A DNA stretch of 64,000 bases from an uncultured Clostridia bacterium (GTDB lineage: Bacteria > Bacillota > Clostridia > Oscillospirales > Acutalibacteraceae), in the NCBI GenBank assembly GCA_947624285.1, contig CANQJS010000005.1, positions 1 through 64,000 of the forward strand. Reading direction: 5' to 3'. A program made the translations under genes and the position numbers. Below are positions 61,388 to 64,000 of this stretch, piece after piece. A model generated the notes under the pieces. The model saw only the letters and a list, made by a program, of their open reading frames with translations. It was not told the origin of the DNA and made no database searches. Positions within the stretch are counted from its first letter, which is position 1; the number at the start of each line of letters is the position of its first letter.

Positions 61388-61420
61388 AAAAATCCCACGG
61401 AGATAAACCGTGGGATTTTT
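61388..61420. terminator. Bidirectional terminator
   Basis: AAAAATCCCACGG and CCGTGGGATTTTT pair around AGATAAA between the convergent fusion gene and ftsH. Confidence 0.9.
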
Positions 61421-61466
61421 CCTATTTTATATCAAATTATTTGTTTGCCGAGATTAGAAAATTCGG

Positions 61467-63488
61467 TTATTCGGTCGTCTCGTCCGTTTCACCGCTCTGC
61501 GGCGCGGTTTCGTCATTTTGTTCCTCGGTTTCCTCCGCGGGGGTTTCCGTTTCGGCTTCGCCGCTTGCTTTCGGCTCTTGCGCCGTGTCGGATTCATCAA
61601 CATGCTGCTCAACAGCCGAAGGGAGCTTTCCGTCCTTCATAAGCGACTCAAATTCAGCGCCCGTGATTTTTTCTCTTGCCAGCAGGGTTTCGGCGATGAG
61701 CACCAGCTTATCGTTATGCTCTGTGAGTATCGCCTTTGTTTTATCGTAGGCAAGCCTCATCATTCGCTCTATTTCGGCGTCTATTTTAGCCGATGTTGCC
61801 TCGCTGTAATTATTGACATGGCCGAAATCTCTGCCGAGGAACACCTCGTTGTTTTCATCGCTGTAAACAACAGGACCTATGCTTTCGCTCATACCGTATT
61901 TTGCCACCATATCGCGGCATATCTGCGTTGCGCGCTGAAGGTCGTTTGAAGCGCCCGTTGAAATATCGTCAAGCGAAATCGCCTCGGCTACTCTTCCGCC
62001 GAGCATCGAAACAAGCAAATCGAGCATTTCGTTTTTGGAATCGTAATTTTCCTCTTCTTGGCGATACATCGTGTAGCCGCCCGCGCCGAGACCGCGCGGG
62101 ATTATCGAAATCTCCTGAACGGGATCATGATTTTCAAGATAAAACGCCGCCACGGCATGCCCCGCTTCGTGATACGCGGTGAGCTTCTTTGCCTTTTCGG
62201 TGTATTTGTGGGATTTCTTCTCCGTGCCGAGAATTACCTTTGTGGAAGCGTCCTGAATATCCTCATGGGTTATGGCGTGCCTGTGCTTTCTCGCGGCAAG
62301 CAAAGCCGCCTCATTCATAAGATTTTCAAGATCCGCGCCCGTAAAGCCTGTGGTATTCTGAGCTACCTCTTTTAAATCAACATCGGGGGCAAGGGGCTTG
62401 TTTCTTGAATGGACCTTGAGAATATCCTCCCTGCCCTTGGCGTCGGGTCTGTTCACCGTTACCTGGCGGTCAAACCTGCCGGGTCGAAGAAGCGCGGGGT
62501 CAAGAACATCGGGTCTGTTGGTCGCGGCCATTATGATAACGCCGCTGTTTGTGCCGAAGCCGTCCATCTCAACAAGGAGCTGATTCAGGGTCTGCTCTCT
62601 TTCGTCGTTGCCGTTGCCCATACCTGTGCCTCTATGCCTGCCCACGGCGTCTATCTCGTCGATAAACACTATCGCCGGAGCTTTTTTCATCGCCTGAGAA
62701 AACAAATCTCTTACACGGCTTGCTCCAACGCCAACATACATTTCCACAAAATCCGAGCCCGATATTGAAAGGAAAGGAACATCCGCCTCGCCCGCCACCG
62801 CTTTTGCAAGCAGAGTTTTACCCGTGCCGGGAGGTCCGACAAGCAAAACGCCCTTCGGTATTCTCGCTCCGAGCTCGGTAAATTTTTGAGGATCTTTCAA
62901 AAACTCAACGATTTCGACAAGCTCTTCCTTTTCCTCGTCACATCCCGCTACATCTTCAAATGTCTTTTTGTCGCCGCCTTCATTGCCCGAACGCGCCTTT
63001 ACCTTGCCAAAGCTGAGGGAGCGGTTTGTTTCGCTGTTCATCGAATTGGTCATTCTTCTGACCATCATCCAACCGCCGACCGAAAGAAGCACTACAATAA
63101 GCAACGACGGCAAAAGACTGATAAGCCAGCTTCGGGTATTACTCGCCTTGTAGTTGAATTTTATCATATTGTCGGGGTGCGCGTCGTTGTAAGCGTTCAC
63201 GCTTTCCCTTATATCCTCAATAAAATAAGAAACACTTTTTACGGAATATTTCTTTACGGCGTCCGGCTCTTTAAAGGTTTTGTATTCCAAAGCGCCCGTG
63301 GAAATATCCAAATCAAAATACGATACCTGATCCGTTTTAAAAAGATTTACAACATCGCTGTAAATAAGCTCTTCGTCCTTGTTTTGCGCAGAAGAATTAT
63401 TCACATACATAATGGCGCAGACCGCAAGCATAAGAAAAGCGAGCGCGCATATTATAAATGATGTTGTGTTTCTGTTTGGTCTGTTCAT
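61467..63488 (-). CDS. ftsH: ATP-dependent zinc metalloprotease FtsH
   Basis: The 673-residue membrane AAA+ protease has two transmembrane segments (about 10-30 and 125-145), Walker [21 protein letters not shown], the SRH region and the zinc motif HEAGH. The C-terminal 50 residues are acidic and low-complexity. It degrades membrane and regulatory proteins. Its ATG shares a base with the tilS stop, as in many Firmicutes. Confidence 0.97.
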   Translation of the reverse strand: MNRPNRNTTSFIICALAFLMLAVCAIMYVNNSSAQNKDEELIYSDVVNLFKTDQVSYFDLDISTGALEYKTFKEPDAVKKYSVKSVSYFIEDIRESVNAYNDAHPDNMIKFNYKASNTRSWLISLLPSLLIVVLLSVGGWMMVRRMTNSMNSETNRSLSFGKVKARSGNEGGDKKTFEDVAGCDEEKEELVEIVEFLKDPQKFTELGARIPKGVLLVGPPGTGKTLLAKAVAGEADVPFLSISGSDFVEMYVGVGASRVRDLFSQAMKKAPAIVFIDEIDAVGRHRGTGMGNGNDEREQTLNQLLVEMDGFGTNSGVIIMAATNRPDVLDPALLRPGRFDRQVTVNRPDAKGREDILKVHSRNKPLAPDVDLKEVAQNTTGFTGADLENLMNEAALLAARKHRHAITHEDIQDASTKVILGTEKKSHKYTEKAKKLTAYHEAGHAVAAFYLENHDPVQEISIIPRGLGAGGYTMYRQEEENYDSKNEMLDLLVSMLGGRVAEAISLDDISTGASNDLQRATQICRDMVAKYGMSESIGPVVYSDENNEVFLGRDFGHVNNYSEATSAKIDAEIERMMRLAYDKTKAILTEHNDKLVLIAETLLAREKITGAEFESLMKDGKLPSAVEQHVDESDTAQEPKASGEAETETPAEETEEQNDETAPQSGETDETTE

Positions 63489-64000
63489 TAAATATTGTCC
63501 TCCGTTAAAACTTTTACGACCATAAAGCTCCGCGTAGCCTTATCCGCCTTAACTCTTTCGTCAACGCATCTGCCGTAAACGCCTATAACACCGCCGCCGT
63601 CGGCAATAACGGGGATATCTCCCCTGCTTTCGGCGGGAATTTTTAATTCGTTAAAAAGCTTTTTTAATGTTTTTGTGCAATTTCTGCCGGCGGGCGAAAT
63701 ACTGTCGCCCTCGCGTCTGCTTCGCACCTGAACGCTACCGATTATTTTATCACAGTCGCAGTAAAAATCAAACCTTTTGCCCGATAATTCACATTTATTT
63801 AAAAAATCGTTTCTCGAATATACGCTCGTTTCAAAAGAAAAGTTCTTTTCTTCTTTATCGGCGCATTCGGAAAGGCTGACAAGCCTCAAGGTATTCTTAT
63901 CCGAAACCGCGAATAAATCGCCGCTTATCTGAGTTCTCGCCGGAGCGTTCAAAAGCGCGTTTACTTTTTCAAGATGAAAATCGTTCAGCGCCGCACCCAT
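63488..64000 (-). CDS. tilS: tRNA(Ile)-lysidine synthetase, 3' part
   Basis: The 170 residues seen are the C-terminal part of TilS: the substrate-binding region ([12 protein letters not shown]) and the C-terminal domain ([16 protein letters not shown]...[20 protein letters not shown]). The N-terminal PP-loop ATPase lies beyond the window edge at 64000. TilS makes lysidine at the wobble base of tRNA-Ile(CAU). Adjacent to ftsH as in Bacillus. Confidence 0.9.
   Translation of the reverse strand: MGAALNDFHLEKVNALLNAPARTQISGDLFAVSDKNTLRLVSLSECADKEEKNFSFETSVYSRNDFLNKCELSGKRFDFYCDCDKIIGSVQVRSRREGDSISPAGRNCTKTLKKLFNELKIPAESRGDIPVIADGGGVIGVYGRCVDERVKADKATRSFMVVKVLTEDNI

Overview
The window looks like chromosome of an anaerobic, spore-forming member of class Clostridia, probably Ruminococcaceae/Oscillospiraceae from a gut. 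This rests on gene content, not on an rRNA: a SCIFF peptide with its radical-SAM/SPASM maturase (a near-universal Clostridia marker), spoIIR, a GPH sugar transporter, BspA-type leucine-rich surface proteins, the paired radical-SAM/DUF2344 proteins, and the order tig-clpP-clpX-lon-engB. There is no rRNA operon, transposase, prophage or CRISPR array.

Layout. 1-800: a tRNA-Leu(CAG) on the minus strand beside two near-identical ~208-bp tandem units, each carrying a copy of the tRNA 5' end. 839-4351: a membrane protein and an Orn/Lys/Arg-decarboxylase-fold enzyme, then the SCIFF precursor and its maturase behind their own promoter. 4352-9590 is accessory: an XRE regulator with a palindromic operator and a possibly frameshifted partner, then two paralogous cassettes. 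Each cassette is a secreted leucine-rich-repeat protein with a PNTG-type anchor, divergent from a ~70-residue Cro/CI-type regulator, with operators lying on the surface-protein promoter. 9591-20599: mostly minus-strand small genes (ferritin-like, HD, AlkZ-related, DUF3795, P-loop kinase, flavodoxin lipoprotein, DUF2461), a plus-strand MFS transporter, then yhhN-like, spoIIR, ispE, aminotransferase, Lrp and PHP phosphatase. 20819-22454: ACT protein plus PFL/UPF0210. 22530-22973: five tRNAs (Val, Asp, Phe, Gly, Cys in transcription order).

23072-46726 is a long minus-strand housekeeping stretch: hslO, methyltransferase, YerC-type repressor, carboxylesterase, lysA-like, engB, lon, clpX, clpP, tig, phosphoesterase, thrC, yraN, rnhB, ylqF, rplS with a structured leader, DUF2344/radical SAM pair, M50 protease, ruvX, class A PBP, exonuclease and secG. 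Only a DUF1540 mini-protein at 35337 reads the other way. 47011-51241 encodes topoisomerase IV. 51413-58861 holds two giant secreted proteins sharing a ~913-bp near-identical fibronectin-III module; the second fuses a right-handed beta-helix to an M14 carboxypeptidase. 59155-61316 is a PadR-regulated flavoprotein/SCP2-like/membrane fusion. The window ends with ftsH and the 3' part of tilS.

Most unusual signals: (1) a SCIFF precursor lacking the Cys/Thr pair believed to form the family's thioether; (2) the duplicated regulator/surface-protein cassettes with private palindromic operators at identical 25-bp spacing; (3) a 77-nt foldable element present twice in opposite orientations, 14.6 kb apart; (4) a promoter-SD-microORF-hairpin unit between secG and the topoisomerase genes; (5) tRNA-Leu fragments carried in tandem repeats. 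All calls come from reading the sequence; no database search was run.
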